Positions 9,698 to 18,665 of a stretch of DNA of 64,000 nucleotides are shown here, piece by piece. The stretch lies in the NCBI GenBank assembly GCA_015207155.1, contig JADEXK010000031.1, forward strand, positions 1 to 64,000, read 5' to 3'. Numbering within the stretch: the stretch's first letter is position 1; each line of letters opens with the position of its first letter. A model generated the notes under the pieces. That model worked only from the letters and a program-made list of their open reading frames with translations. It had not been told where the DNA came from and searched no databases. The position numbers and the translations under genes are program-made. The DNA is from Nostocales cyanobacterium LEGE 11386. Its GTDB lineage: Bacteria > Cyanobacteriota > Cyanobacteriia > Cyanobacteriales > Nostocaceae.

Positions 9698-10897
9698 ATG
9701 AAGAAAATTTTAGTTATTGAAGATGATATAAACGTACGTCACAATATTTTAGATTTGCTATATGCAGAAGAGTTTCATGCAATTGAAGCAGAAAATGGTA
9801 GCCTCGGTTTACAACTAGCCCAAACAGAAATTCCTGATTTGATTATTTGCGATGTGATGATGCCAGAATTAGACGGTTATGGAGTTCTGAAAGCATTACG
9901 CCGAAATCCTACAACGGCAATAATTCCCTTGATTTTCCTGACGGCTAAATCTGAAAAAACTGATTTCCGTCAAGGTATGGAGTTGGGAGCAGATGATTAT
10001 CTCATTAAGCCTTTTACAAGAGCAGAGTTATTAGCTGCTATTGACTGTCGATTAGAAAAACAAACTACAATTCATCAGCAAACGCAGAAAAAACTAGATA
10101 ATTTGCGTAGTAGTATTACTTTATCTCTACCTCACGAAATGCGAACACCTCTGAATGGTATTTTGGGATTTTCCCAAATTCTCATGGAAGAAAGTGAGCT
10201 ACTCGATTCGCAGGCAGTCCGAGAAATGGCAGAATGTATTTATCAATCAGGTGAACGTTTATTTCGGTTGATTCAAAATTTTTTACTACACGCAGAACTA
10301 GAAATTATCGCCACAGATCCAGAGCGAATTAAATTATTGCAAAATCATTCCATTGTTTTTCCTACACCGGCATTGATTAACTTAATTAATGAAGCCGCAA
10401 AAAAAGCAGGTAGGGAAGCAGATTTAAAAATAGATTTATATCCATGTAATATTCATATATCTGCTAAAAAAATTTATAAAATTATTGAAGAATTAATTGA
10501 TAATGCCTTGAAGTTTTCTCCACCAGGAACTTTAATTCAGGTGAAAAGTAATTGTGTTAATCATAGTTTTAGCTTATCCTTTATCGACCATGGACGAGGG
10601 ATGACCGCAGAACAAATTTCTGAATTGGGAGCCTATAGGCAATTTGAGCGTAAACTGCACGAGCAACAAGGTTCAGGATTAGGGTTAATTATTGCCAAAC
10701 AGTTGGCTGAGTTACACGGTGGTAAACTCAAAATCCAAAGTCAGCCACAAGAAAAAACTATAGTAAAAGTTATCCTTCCGTGTAGTACACAAGAAATTTG
10801 CAGATGTGATGACGTTTCTTACCAAAGGATATTATCTGTTGGCAACAAGTCAAATGTCACAGAAAATTTAGCTACTGGACACATCATTAATGACTAA
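9698..10897 (+). CDS. receiver domain-histidine kinase hybrid
   Basis: A 399-residue cytoplasmic protein with an N-terminal receiver domain (Asp52 in CDVMMPELDG) very like that of the receiver-EAL protein upstream, then a coiled linker, a HisKA domain (His146 in SLPHEMRTPL) and an HATPase domain with N box (ELIDNALKFSPPG), G1 (DHGRGM) and G2 (GSGLGLIIAK). This receiver-first order is common in cyanobacterial phosphorelays, where an upstream kinase modifies the receiver and so tunes the kinase. The last roughly 35 residues have no recognisable domain. Context links it to the two genes before it, although 173 bp separate them and it may have its own promoter. Confidence 0.9.
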   Translation: MKKILVIEDDINVRHNILDLLYAEEFHAIEAENGSLGLQLAQTEIPDLIICDVMMPELDGYGVLKALRRNPTTAIIPLIFLTAKSEKTDFRQGMELGADDYLIKPFTRAELLAAIDCRLEKQTTIHQQTQKKLDNLRSSITLSLPHEMRTPLNGILGFSQILMEESELLDSQAVREMAECIYQSGERLFRLIQNFLLHAELEIIATDPERIKLLQNHSIVFPTPALINLINEAAKKAGREADLKIDLYPCNIHISAKKIYKIIEELIDNALKFSPPGTLIQVKSNCVNHSFSLSFIDHGRGMTAEQISELGAYRQFERKLHEQQGSGLGLIIAKQLAELHGGKLKIQSQPQEKTIVKVILPCSTQEICRCDDVSYQRILSVGNKSNVTENLATGHIIND

Positions 10898-10975
10898 GTA
10901 GGACGGCGTAAATAATTAAAGAAGGAAGTGCTGTTGGAGTCAGAAGTCAGAAGGAAAATTGGTGGTGGTCACTGA

Positions 10976-11018
10976 GCTGTTCGACAGGCTCACTGTATCA
11001 CCTGTCGAAGTGGGGATT
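10976..11018. repeat. short palindromic intergenic repeat (TTCGACAGG / CCTGTCGAA)
   Basis: TTCGACAGG at 10980-10988 is mirrored by CCTGTCGAA at 11001-11009 in the intergenic gap between converging genes. Fragments of this type (GAGCTGTTCGACAGGCTCA) are dispersed repeats in Nostoc-like genomes. Confidence 0.55.
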
Positions 11019-11034
11019 TAAACCCGTTTGGCAA

Positions 11035-11064
11035 GAAGAAAGAAGGAAGAAGTCTTCTTTCTTC
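11035..11064. terminator. hairpin between convergent genes
   Basis: GAAGAAAGAAG (11035-11045) and CTTCTTTCTTC (11054-11064) form a perfect 11-bp stem between the receiver-kinase gene (plus) and the HTH gene (minus). A pyrimidine-rich tract follows on the plus strand. It is a plausible but weak-stemmed terminator. Confidence 0.4.
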
Positions 11065-11079
11065 TTCCCTCTTCCTTTG

Positions 11080-11703
11080 TTAAATGGGACTTACTTTGGC
11101 TCGATAAAGCAGCTTGTCACCTTGCAGATAGCCGATGTAGCGCACCTTAACTGTTTCACCTGGTTGCGCTGTACCCTCCATTAGTTGGTGTAGTTGAGGA
11201 TTATATGGTACTTCAGCACCCACTGGTGCGATCGCTTGCACTCCCCATGCTTGTAATAACTTTTCTAAAGGCTTCTGTACTAAAGGCACAATTTTAATCG
11301 CTGCTAGCTGGGGATTTTCTTGCGCTTTCTGGGCGGCTGTTGGCCATTGTAATAATAAAGATTCCAGTAGTTGTAAACTCGACTGCTGGAATTTTTGCTG
11401 TAACACCTCTTGCTGTTGTTCCAGTTGTAGTAGCGATCGCTGGTACTCTGTTTTTAAATCTGCATCTGTAGTGGGGTGTGGAGAAAAAGTTGTGATCAAT
11501 TCACTTAAAGAAATCTGTAGCACTGGCGACAGTTTGAGCAGCACTTCTACCCGCATATGTTCTAACTTGCCTTGTCGCAGGCGCAAAATTTGACGCTCTG
11601 AGACACCAGCAGCACGACTCAGCGCTTTAAAACTAGAAATACCCACTTGTTGCATTAAATTTTGCAAACTTTGGGTGTAATTGGCATGGGGCATAAAACT
11701 CAT
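11080..11703 (-). CDS. XRE-type HTH protein with C-terminal GrpE-like domain
   Basis: A 207-residue protein with two recognisable parts. Residues 10-65 (SSFKALSRAAGVSERQILRL) are an XRE-like helix-turn-helix. Residues about 75-130 are a Gln-rich coiled coil. The last 50 residues (YNPQLHQLM... VRYIGYLQGDKLLYRAKV) look like the C-terminal beta domain of GrpE, where VxVxxxGYxxGDxLLRxAxV is typical. The bacterial GrpE works as the nucleotide exchange factor of DnaK; whether this chimera contacts DnaK or DNA is not known. It is the most downstream of three minus-strand genes with Dps and sulfiredoxin. ATG at 11694 is an alternative start. Confidence 0.68.
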   Translation of the reverse strand: MSFMPHANYTQSLQNLMQQVGISSFKALSRAAGVSERQILRLRQGKLEHMRVEVLLKLSPVLQISLSELITTFSPHPTTDADLKTEYQRSLLQLEQQQEVLQQKFQQSSLQLLESLLLQWPTAAQKAQENPQLAAIKIVPLVQKPLEKLLQAWGVQAIAPVGAEVPYNPQLHQLMEGTAQPGETVKVRYIGYLQGDKLLYRAKVSPI

Positions 11704-11782
11704 AGCCTGGGGTATGGGAGAAGAAAATCAAGGAATAGGGAGAAAGTTCTTCACCCTATTCCCCACTCCCTACTCCCTAGTT

Positions 11783-12274
11783 CTATTCTTCCAGCAAACT
11801 TCTCAACATCCAAGCAGTCTTTTCATGAACTTGCATCCTTTGAGTCAATAAATCAGCCGTGGGTTCGTCGTTGACTTCCTCTACTACGGGGAAAATAGAC
11901 CGTGCAGTTCTAACTACGGCCTCTTGTCCTTCCACTAGTAAGCTGATCATTTCCTTCGCTTTGGGAACTCCAGGTGTTTCGGGAATGGAACTCAGTTTGA
12001 CATATTCGCTATAGGTTCCTGGTGCAGGATAGCCAAGCGCTCTGATTCTTTCGGCAACCAAATCAACTGCTAAGGCTAGTTCTGTATACTGAGTCTCAAA
12101 CATCAAGTGTAAGGTTTGGAACATCGGCCCTGTAACGTTCCAATGAAAGTTATGGGTTTTTAGATACAGTGTATAGGTGTCAGCCAACAGGCGAGATAGC
12201 CCTTCGGCAATTTTAGCTCTACTGATTTCGTCAATACCGATATTGATGTTTTTGACTGTTGCTTGAGATGACAT
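11783..12274 (-). CDS. dps: Dps/ferritin-like DNA-binding protein
   Basis: A 163-residue Dps-family four-helix protein, normal length. The first helix contains the ferroxidase-site signature [20 protein letters not shown] and the second helix the acidic residues of the shared site ([15 protein letters not shown]). Dps dodecamers oxidise and store iron with hydrogen peroxide as oxidant and protect DNA. The next gene upstream on the same strand is sulfiredoxin, 115 bp away, which gives the pair an oxidative-stress theme. The start ATG is at 12274, preceded by GGGAG. Confidence 0.9.
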   Translation of the reverse strand: MSSQATVKNINIGIDEISRAKIAEGLSRLLADTYTLYLKTHNFHWNVTGPMFQTLHLMFETQYTELALAVDLVAERIRALGYPAPGTYSEYVKLSSIPETPGVPKAKEMISLLVEGQEAVVRTARSIFPVVEEVNDEPTADLLTQRMQVHEKTAWMLRSLLEE

Positions 12275-12389
12275 ATTTTTCTCCCAGTTGGTTATATGTT
12301 TTAGTGGAACAGTAGCTTAACTTAATTGACTATCAATTTTGCATTTTACGGCTCGGCAATCCAAAATCGTCAATCTCACCTCTATTGAC

Positions 12390-12653
12390 TCATGCTAAGT
12401 GCATCTTTAGTACACTACGCGGAGCTTTACGGACTCTGGCTAAAATGGTTTCTTGACCTAAGCGCTGGCAAGCTTCATAACGGTGGCAACCAGAAAAGCC
12501 AAAATACTGTCCATCTACTTCTAGAACCTCAATGGGTTCTTGCTGTCCAATTGCGGCAATCGACTCCATTAAGGCTTGTACCTTATGGGGATCGTTGGCA
12601 CGGGGCAATGGCCGTTTAATTTGATTTAATGGAATTTCTTGAACTCTCACCAT
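12390..12653 (-). CDS. srx: sulfiredoxin
   Basis: An 87-residue protein with the sulfiredoxin signature FSGCHRYEA (Cys56) in a ParB-like nucleotide-binding fold (HKVQALMESIAAIGQQEPIEV). Sulfiredoxin reduces the cysteine-sulfinic acid of hyperoxidised 2-Cys peroxiredoxins using ATP. The short length without further domains and the Cys in the CHR motif separate it from true ParB proteins, which have GERR here. It is divergent from the SpoIID-like gene and upstream of dps on the same strand. Confidence 0.9.
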   Translation of the reverse strand: MVRVQEIPLNQIKRPLPRANDPHKVQALMESIAAIGQQEPIEVLEVDGQYFGFSGCHRYEACQRLGQETILARVRKAPRSVLKMHLA

Positions 12654-12837
12654 CAGGAGTTGATTTAACTAGTTCTGTTTTTTGTGTCTAAATAAATCAT
12701 ACTCATTATGAGTTTGTTTTGCAACTAATTTTGGGGCAAAACTGCTAACGGTATCATTGGAGCAATCATGCGACAACACAACCGCACGACAAAGCAATTG
12801 AAAAATCTGCCCCAACGCACAGAGGGTAAAAATCAGA

Positions 12838-13079
12838 TGAAGAGTGCTGAGTTAAAAAACCACCCACAATTCGCGTGGTATCAACCTTCTCCCGGTAGTC
12901 AGACTCCGCCCACAATTCGCGTTGCTTGTACCGAGTGCGAAAGTCCTGAGTATTCTTCTTCTGACTCAGCACTCAGCAACGCCAGATGCTTCAAGTCGGC
13001 AAAGCCGCCCAACGCACTGGCTCCACCCTGCGGGAAGCCGCAGCAGCGTCTACAGCACTCAGCACTGAGTAAGGTAACT
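12838..13079. repeat. intergenic repeat block (GAGTGCTGAGTT / AATTCGCGTTGCTTGTACCGAGTGCGAAAG family)
   Basis: A 240-bp stretch in front of the SpoIID-like gene is a patchwork of dispersed repeats. GAAGAGTGCTGAGTTAAAA and AATTCGCGTTGCTTGTACCGAGTGCGAAAG recur at 28808-28889 in front of the htrA-type gene, and both blocks end in CTCAGCACTGAGTA about 12-100 bp before the next gene. Bases 12993-13023 (CAAGTCGGCAAAGCCGCCCA...) recur inverted at 22329-22359. The block happens to be open in the frame of the downstream gene, which could mislead start calling. The remaining bases 12654-12837 hold only the divergent promoter region. Confidence 0.8.
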
Positions 13080-14669
13080 ATGAAATCTACATTCTGGCGT
13101 TTTTCCTACATCGTCCTGACACCCTTTTGTTTGTTGGGACTGACAGCTGCATCAGGTCTTGAGAGCAAAAATCAGGACTTAGAACTGAGAGTGGGGATTG
13201 TGCAAAGATTTGGCGATAATCCCAAAGCTCAGCTGCAACTGGAACCCACAAAAGGCGATCACTTAAAGCTAAAATTTACAGCAGGCAACCAGCAAAAAAC
13301 TATTGTCACCCAAAACCCCGTAAAGCTGGAAACAGTCATGCAAGCTTTACCCAAACCTGAGGTGGAAGAGGTAGTTGTTTTAGGTACATATCGCACCTTT
13401 GAAACTGCCGAAGATAGTGCCGAAAAGTGGCGTTCTCAGGGCATCAAAGTGGAAATAGCCCAACCAGAACGCTGGCAAGTTTGGGCTAAACGAGATGTTT
13501 ACAACACGCCCTTACTGCGGCGCTTGCTATTCCAGGGTGTACAAGCTGCTGGAAAAAACATGGCACAAATTGACACCAAGATTTTGCAACAAGTGCCGCG
13601 AGTCACCTGGGAAGTGAATGGCAACCGCTACAGCCCGAATGATTTAGAAATTAGTACAGAAAAAAACTTGATTCAAGTCAAGAAAGGTGAAAAGCTAGAA
13701 AATTCCCGTCTTTACCCAGGCAGGTTGACTTTGCAGCCAAATGCTTATGGTACATACACTTTAGTTAATGAAGTACCTCTAGAAAGCTATTTGCGTGGGG
13801 TTGTACCTCACGAAATTGGCACAAATGCGCCAGCCGCCGCAGTGGAAGCTCAGGCCATTATCGCCCGGACTTATGCTTTAAGGAATTTACGTCGGTTTGC
13901 TATTGATAATTATCAGTTGTGTGCTGATACACACTGCCAAGTGTATTACGGATTGAGTGGAACAGCACCCAGTACCGACAAGGCGATCGCTGCCACTAGG
14001 GGTATGGTGCTAACTTATAACAATCAGCTAGTAGATGCTCTGTATTCTTCGACTACTGGTGGCGTTACCGCTTACTTCAGCGATGTCTGGAATGGTGAGG
14101 ATCGTCCTTATTTACGCCCAGTTGTAGATGCTCCAACTAACTTATGGAACTTATCAAAGCAGAGTTTAGCAGATGAAACTAACTTTCGGCAGTTTATTAA
14201 TCAGCAACAAGGATTTAATGAAAGTGCCTGGAATACCTTTCGTTGGCATAGGGAAACTCCCATAGAAGATATTACCAAGCTCTTGAAAAAGTTTTTGGCA
14301 GTAAAAAACAGTCCCTATGCCAAATTTAATACCATTGAGGCCATGTCTGTGGTCAACCGCAGTAAAAGTGGACGCATTCTCGAACTTGCGGTTAAGACTG
14401 ATATCGGCATTTTTACTCTAGAAAAAGACGAGGTTCGTAGCGCCTTTGCCGCTCCTCGAAGTACGCTGTTTTACATAGAACCTTTAAATAAAGGTAAATC
14501 AAGCTTGTGGGGATATGCTTTTATTGGTGGTGGATTTGGACACGGAGTCGGCTTGAGTCAAACTGGCGCTCAAAATTTAGCTAAACTAGGTTGGTCAAAT
14601 CCGAAAATTCTGCAATTTTATTATCCTGGCACTCAAATTAAAATGCTCAGTAACGAGATTAAGTTCTAG
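13080..14669 (+). CDS. SpoIID/LytB-domain protein (amidase-enhancer-like)
   Basis: A 529-residue exported protein. ATG at 13080 is chosen because a signal peptide starts there (MKSTFWRFSYIVLTPFCLLG) and everything upstream in frame is repeat DNA. The SpoIID core runs from about residue 235 to the end: ESYLRGVVPHEIG, AVEAQAIIARTYAL, an aspartate/cysteine segment CADTHCQVYYG, YSSTTGG, and the C-terminal GGGFGHGVGLSQTGAQNLAK. SpoIID is a lytic transglycosylase acting on denuded peptidoglycan, while LytB is an amidase enhancer; a role in cell-wall remodelling is likely, the exact reaction is not certain. The region before the core contains an SPOR-like alpha/beta stretch (VVLGTYRTFETAEDSAEKW). 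Confidence 0.87.
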   Translation: MKSTFWRFSYIVLTPFCLLGLTAASGLESKNQDLELRVGIVQRFGDNPKAQLQLEPTKGDHLKLKFTAGNQQKTIVTQNPVKLETVMQALPKPEVEEVVVLGTYRTFETAEDSAEKWRSQGIKVEIAQPERWQVWAKRDVYNTPLLRRLLFQGVQAAGKNMAQIDTKILQQVPRVTWEVNGNRYSPNDLEISTEKNLIQVKKGEKLENSRLYPGRLTLQPNAYGTYTLVNEVPLESYLRGVVPHEIGTNAPAAAVEAQAIIARTYALRNLRRFAIDNYQLCADTHCQVYYGLSGTAPSTDKAIAATRGMVLTYNNQLVDALYSSTTGGVTAYFSDVWNGEDRPYLRPVVDAPTNLWNLSKQSLADETNFRQFINQQQGFNESAWNTFRWHRETPIEDITKLLKKFLAVKNSPYAKFNTIEAMSVVNRSKSGRILELAVKTDIGIFTLEKDEVRSAFAAPRSTLFYIEPLNKGKSSLWGYAFIGGGFGHGVGLSQTGAQNLAKLGWSNPKILQFYYPGTQIKMLSNEIKF

Positions 14670-14683
14670 AATTTATGACAATA

Positions 14684-14717
14684 AAGCAGGAACACACTAA
14701 ATTTTGTGTTCCTGCTT
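14684..14717. terminator. bidirectional terminator hairpin between convergent genes
   Basis: AAGCAGGAACACA (14684-14696) and TGTGTTCCTGCTT (14705-14717) form a perfect 13-bp stem with an 8-base loop, placed between the end of the SpoIID-like gene and the end of the convergent ferredoxin gene. No long T run follows on either strand. Confidence 0.65.
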
Positions 14718-14857
14718 AACGAACAAATTTCAAATTTTTGCCAAATTAGCTGGAAAAAGCACATAAAACAGAGGGATATTTTTCCCTGAGTGTGCTGCTT
14801 CTATTTTTACAACATCAGTAACTCTTGCAAGAGATTTTTGATTAAGGCACCTAACTC

Positions 14858-15157
14858 TTAGTAGAGTTCTTCTTCTTTGTGGGTTTCGATTGTACAGTCA
14901 GAAGTTGGGTAAGCAACACAGGTAAGCACATATCCAGCTTCAATCTGGTCGTCATCCAAGAATGACTGGTCAGACTGGTCAACAGTACCTTGTTTCATCT
15001 TACCGGCACAGGTTGAGCAAGCACCAGCACGGCAAGAAAAGGGCAAATCAAGACCTGCTTCTTCAGCAGCATCTAGAATATATACATCATCATCACATTC
15101 GATTGTTTGATTTAAACCTTCAGCATCGTTGATTAATGTGACTTTGTAAGTAGCCAT
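14858..15157 (-). CDS. petF: plant-type [2Fe-2S] ferredoxin
   Basis: A 99-residue plant-type ferredoxin of the photosynthetic class, full length. The cluster ligands are Cys42, Cys47, Cys50 and Cys80 in [12 protein letters not shown] and LTCVAYP, and the acidic surface [17 protein letters not shown] is conserved. It carries electrons from photosystem I to FNR, nitrite reductase, thioredoxin reductase and others. It has the vegetative-type rather than the heterocyst FdxH-type sequence around the cluster. An extra Cys at position 21 is present. AGAGGA at 15165-15170 on the minus strand is a good ribosome binding site. It appears monocistronic. Confidence 0.95.
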   Translation of the reverse strand: MATYKVTLINDAEGLNQTIECDDDVYILDAAEEAGLDLPFSCRAGACSTCAGKMKQGTVDQSDQSFLDDDQIEAGYVLTCVAYPTSDCTIETHKEEELY

Positions 15158-15557
15158 TCAGTAATCCTCTCTTTTGCAAACGGCAGTATAAGTTATCCTA
15201 AAGCAATGGCTACGGCTGATCTTATGGATGAGCCGCCAAATTCAATTTGCTTCAATTCTGATACTACGAGAAAAATTAAAGATTGTAACTGGAAATCGAC
15301 CCCGATTAGTAATGAAGTTTAGTTACTTGATAACAATAAGTTTTTTTTATACTTTTATCAGTCTCGCAACGTTGTGATAAGTAAAAGCTATAGGTTAAAA
15401 AGACAACGGGAATTTGTGCAGAAATCACATAGAATGCGGTGGGAATTGATCTATGAATGAAAGTAACACATATAACCTTTCTGTTCCCTGTCACCTGTCC
15501 TCTACCACCTAATATTTCTTGAAAGTGGGATTGTCAGAAACAGAACTAGTGAGGATC
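15158..15557. other. divergent intergenic region
   Basis: About 400 bp between ferredoxin and bvdR, moderately AT-rich, presumably holding both promoters. No confident operator or RNA gene was seen. GTTGTGATAA and TTATCAGTCTCGCAAC around 15355-15380 form a loose inverted repeat. Confidence 0.4.
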
Positions 15558-16562
15558 ATGTATAATTCAGAAGCAGTTCGGGAAACAGCAAAAATGCGCG
15601 TAGGGTTGATTGGTACTGGATATGCCGCAAAACTACGGGCGGAGGCATTGCTACATGATAAGCGAGCATATCTCATAGCGATCGCAGGTCATCAGCCAGA
15701 AAATACAGCAGCTTTTGCCAAAGAACATCAGACAGTAGCATTGAGTTCTTGGCAAGAATTAGTAGCACGCGAAGATGTGGATTTGGTAATAATTTCTACA
15801 ATTAATCGGGATCATGGGGCGATCGCACGTACTGCACTTTCACAGGGAAAACACGTGATCGTGGAGTATCCCTTGTCTGTAGATGCTCAGGAAGCTGAAG
15901 AACTCGTCGCCTTAGCTAAAGCCCAAAATAAATTGTTACATGTTGAACACATTGAACTTTTGGGTGGTTTGCATCAAGCATTGAAGCAAAACCTCGCCAA
16001 AGTTGGTAATGTTTTTTACGTTAGTTACAGTACTATCAATCCTCAGAGTCCCGCACCTCGCAAGTGGACTTATAACCATGAGTTTTTTGGTTTTCCCTTA
16101 ATTGGTGCGCTTTCACGATTACATCGGCTCACCGATTTATTTGGTAAAGTCTTTTCAGTGAACTGTCATCAGCGATATTGGGAAACAGATCACCAATACT
16201 ACCAAACCTGTTTTTGTACTAGTCAACTGTGCTTTAGCAGTGGATTGTTAGCACAAGTAGTTTATGGTAAAGGCGAAACTATTTGGCAACCAGAACGTAA
16301 ATTTGAAGTTCACGGCGAAAATGGTGGTTTAATTTTTGATGGCAACACCGGATTTTTGATCCAAGCCGGGGAAACAACACCTATAGAGGTTGGTACTCGT
16401 CGGGGTTTGTTTGCTAAAGATACAAGTATGGTCTTAGATCATCTTTTTGATGGCGCTCCTTTGTACGTCACTCCAGAGGAGAGCTTGTATACCCTAAAGG
16501 TTGCTGATGCTGCACAAACAGCTGCACAGACAGGGTTAACTGTATTTATGACAGATAGTTAG
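15558..16562 (+). CDS. bvdR: biliverdin reductase (Gfo/Idh/MocA family)
   Basis: A 334-residue NAD(P)H oxidoreductase with the Rossmann motif GLIGTGYAAKLRAEA near the N-terminus. It closely resembles cyanobacterial BvdR as I recall it: LLHVEHIELLGG, SPAPRKWTYNHEFFGFPL, SRLHRLTDLFG, YGKGE and VGTRRGLF all match that family rather than generic sugar dehydrogenases. BvdR reduces biliverdin IXalpha to bilirubin; in cyanobacteria loss of it disturbs phycobilisome pigments. ATG at 15558 (GAGG at 15551) leaves about 12 residues before the fold, like the known enzyme; ATG at 15594 is an alternative. The methionine aminopeptidase gene follows after 10 bp. Confidence 0.88.
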   Translation: MYNSEAVRETAKMRVGLIGTGYAAKLRAEALLHDKRAYLIAIAGHQPENTAAFAKEHQTVALSSWQELVAREDVDLVIISTINRDHGAIARTALSQGKHVIVEYPLSVDAQEAEELVALAKAQNKLLHVEHIELLGGLHQALKQNLAKVGNVFYVSYSTINPQSPAPRKWTYNHEFFGFPLIGALSRLHRLTDLFGKVFSVNCHQRYWETDHQYYQTCFCTSQLCFSSGLLAQVVYGKGETIWQPERKFEVHGENGGLIFDGNTGFLIQAGETTPIEVGTRRGLFAKDTSMVLDHLFDGAPLYVTPEESLYTLKVADAAQTAAQTGLTVFMTDS

Positions 16563-16572
16563 ACGAAATTTC

Positions 16573-17337
16573 ATGAAAACCGAACCGATTGTTATTTTAT
16601 CCACGCGAGAAATCAACAAAATGCGTCAAGCAGGACGCTTGGCAGCTCAACTTTTACAACACCTAGAACCAATGGTAAAGTCAGGTGTGACCACTCTCCA
16701 GCTCAATGATGAAGCTGAACGTTGGACACAAGCTCACGGAGCTAAAAGCGCACCTCTTGGTTACAAAGGTTATCCCAAGTCAATTTGTACTAGTGTCAAT
16801 GAAGTCGTCTGTCATGGTATTCCTAACGCTAGGCAGATCCTCAAGGATGGTGACATCATCAATATCGATGTGACACTGATTGTTGATGGCTATCACGGCG
16901 ATACATCCAAGACATTTTTAGTTGGTACTCCTTCTCCCAAAGCACAAAAGTTGGTGGAGGTAACCGAAGAATGCCGTCGCCTGGGGATTGCAGAGGTGAA
17001 GCCAGGGGCGAAAATTGGCGATATTGGCGCAGCTATTCAAGAATATGCCGAAGCGCAAGGCTTTTCTGTGGTGCGAGATTTTGTGGGACACGGCATTAGT
17101 AATATTTTCCACACAGCGCCAGACATTCCCCATTATGGTACACGTGGTAAAGGCAAGCGTCTGAGACCAGGGATGGTTTTCACTATCGAGCCGATGATTA
17201 ACGAAGGTACTTACGAAGTTGAAGTTCTCAATGATGGTTGGACGGCTGTAACCCGCGATCGCTTGCTTTCGGCTCAATGTGAGCATACCTTAGCTGTAAC
17301 AGAAGATGGTGTAGAAATATTGACCCTTGCTGATTAA
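16573..17337 (+). CDS. map: methionine aminopeptidase, type I
   Basis: A 254-residue pita-bread metallopeptidase, typical length for a type I enzyme without the N-terminal zinc-finger extension. Metal ligands are recognisable in [17 protein letters not shown] (two Asp), GHGIS (His), FTIEPM (Glu) and QCEHTLAV (Glu), and the substrate-side His in VVCHGIP. It removes the initiator methionine from nascent proteins when the second residue is small. It lies 10 bp after bvdR and is likely cotranscribed with it. Confidence 0.95.
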   Translation: MKTEPIVILSTREINKMRQAGRLAAQLLQHLEPMVKSGVTTLQLNDEAERWTQAHGAKSAPLGYKGYPKSICTSVNEVVCHGIPNARQILKDGDIINIDVTLIVDGYHGDTSKTFLVGTPSPKAQKLVEVTEECRRLGIAEVKPGAKIGDIGAAIQEYAEAQGFSVVRDFVGHGISNIFHTAPDIPHYGTRGKGKRLRPGMVFTIEPMINEGTYEVEVLNDGWTAVTRDRLLSAQCEHTLAVTEDGVEILTLAD

Positions 17338-17396
17338 ATTTTCACAGGAGGAACAATTTAAAGGGGTTTGAGAGATTTACCGCCAAAGCGATCGCA

Positions 17397-17807
17397 GTGA
17401 TTAATATAGCTCAAAGTGAATCCCGTCGCTTAAGTCATCAATATGTGGGTACAGAGCAAATTTTGTTGGGATTAGTCAGTGAAAGTAGTAATGCTTCTGA
17501 GATTCTCAACGCTATGGGAGTAAACTTAGAAAATGCTCAAATAGAAGTAGAAAAGATTATTGGTAGAGGTAACAAACTCACACCTATAGATATTCCCTTT
17601 ACTTCCAGAGCCAAGCAGGTATTAGAACTATCGGTTGCAGAATCTCAAAAACTTGGTCACAACTACATTGGTACAGAGCATTTGCTGTTGGGTATTCTCC
17701 GAGAAGGTGCAAGAAGTATAGGACAAGGAGTAGCAATTAAGGTTTTGCAAAATCTGAGAGTAGACTTAGTTTCTTTAGAACAGCAACTACAAGCAGCTTT
17801 AAGTTAA
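17397..17807 (+). CDS. stand-alone Clp N-domain protein (ClpC-N-like)
   Basis: A protein of about 136 residues made of the double Clp N motif: [14 protein letters not shown] and [18 protein letters not shown] are its two repeats. This is the substrate/adaptor-binding module of the ClpC unfoldase without the AAA+ modules. Homology actually begins earlier: translation in frame from 17364 gives [13 protein letters not shown], matching the ClpC start MFERFTEKAIKVI, but codon 17364 is GGG and no ATG, GTG or TTG precedes it behind the strong AGGAGG at 17346-17351. The first usable start is GTG at 17397, which cuts the first helix. Stand-alone Clp-N proteins do exist in cyanobacteria and plants (ClpT type), so this may be functional, or a gene that lost its start. 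Confidence 0.72.
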   Translation: MINIAQSESRRLSHQYVGTEQILLGLVSESSNASEILNAMGVNLENAQIEVEKIIGRGNKLTPIDIPFTSRAKQVLELSVAESQKLGHNYIGTEHLLLGILREGARSIGQGVAIKVLQNLRVDLVSLEQQLQAALS

Positions 17808-17871
17808 CGTGAACTCCCTCATTTGTTAGAGATACTTTCACAACAAAAAGAACATTGGTGGTCAAGAAAGA

Positions 17872-18522
17872 ATGACACAGGTAAAAGCAATCACAGAAGC
17901 AATTACCAGTTTGAGTGAAGCACATACCCGCTTTGGCTTAGTTCGCATTGAGTCAGAGCAATTTTTCCCAGAATGGTCTAGTGAATTACCTCAAATTACC
18001 GAAACAGAAAAAGCCTCTCTAGATGTACTACGCCGGAGATATCTGTATCATCGTGGCGAAGGTAATTTGTTGGAAGGAACAGTGATGTTGCTTGTGGTAT
18101 CGCCTTTACTTGCACTGTCTGGATTTTACGACCCGCCTTTTAGGATGAAAGCCGAATCCTCAGTAGATTTAGTACTCGATGATGGTGAAGAAGTACTGCG
18201 TGGTCGAATTGACGTTTTGGTACTACAAAATCAATTGTGGGTAATGGTATTAGAGTGCAAAAAAACCACACTTTCGGTATGGTCAGCTTTACCGCAAGCC
18301 CTAGCTTACCTCATGGCTAACCCTCAAGCTGATAAACCTGTATTTGGTATGGTAACCAATGGGGATGATGTTCTATTTATCAAAGTCAAGCAAGAAGCAG
18401 ACACACCAAAATATGACTTGTCACGAGTCTTTGCTTTATTGACATCTGCCAAAGAACTGTACAACATTTTGCAAATTCTCCAGCGTATTGGTCAAACAAT
18501 CTGTGATGCTGATTTACCGTAA
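17872..18522 (+). CDS. HsdR-N-like (PD-(D/E)XK nuclease-fold) protein
   Basis: A 216-residue soluble protein. Residues about 95-170 show the nuclease-fold pattern: RGRIDVLVL (Asp), then VMVLECKK (Glu-x-Lys), an ALPQALAYLM helix and the FGMVTNGDDVLFIKV ending seen in type I restriction HsdR N-terminal domains. No helicase motor is attached. Such small proteins are common in cyanobacteria and are usually annotated only as restriction endonuclease subunit R-like; a nuclease activity is unproven. It starts with ATG at 17872, 64 bp after the Clp-N gene, and its relation to the MazEF pair downstream (opposite strand) is not clear. Confidence 0.75.
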   Translation: MTQVKAITEAITSLSEAHTRFGLVRIESEQFFPEWSSELPQITETEKASLDVLRRRYLYHRGEGNLLEGTVMLLVVSPLLALSGFYDPPFRMKAESSVDLVLDDGEEVLRGRIDVLVLQNQLWVMVLECKKTTLSVWSALPQALAYLMANPQADKPVFGMVTNGDDVLFIKVKQEADTPKYDLSRVFALLTSAKELYNILQILQRIGQTICDADLP

Positions 18523-18525
18523 TTT

Positions 18526-18553
18526 GGTTTGATTTATGAAATTATTTGTGTAG
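18526..18553. repeat. dispersed repeat GGTTTGATTTATGAAATTATTTGTGTAGG
   Basis: A close copy of this stretch lies at 43738-43767 (GATTTGATTTATGAAATTACTTACGTAGG). Both are intergenic, directly downstream of plus-strand genes or repeats. The copies are divergent and carry no ORF. Confidence 0.6.
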
Positions 18554-18665
18554 GTTTTGATGTATGGAAATGGGTTTGCTAGATTTTAGAGTAATAAGTA
18601 TTACTTATTAAAATGTCAGGCGATCGCACTTACAAAAAAAATCATAGTGGTATGCAATTATATTT

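Noticed and set aside
12390..12653. Small ParB-like nuclease protein
   Set aside because: The FSGCHRYEA motif with its cysteine identifies sulfiredoxin, which shares the ParB-like fold.
12768..13079. An in-frame 104-codon extension of the SpoIID-like protein
   Set aside because: The extension is made of dispersed repeats also found before the htrA-type gene, while a signal peptide starts exactly at ATG 13080.
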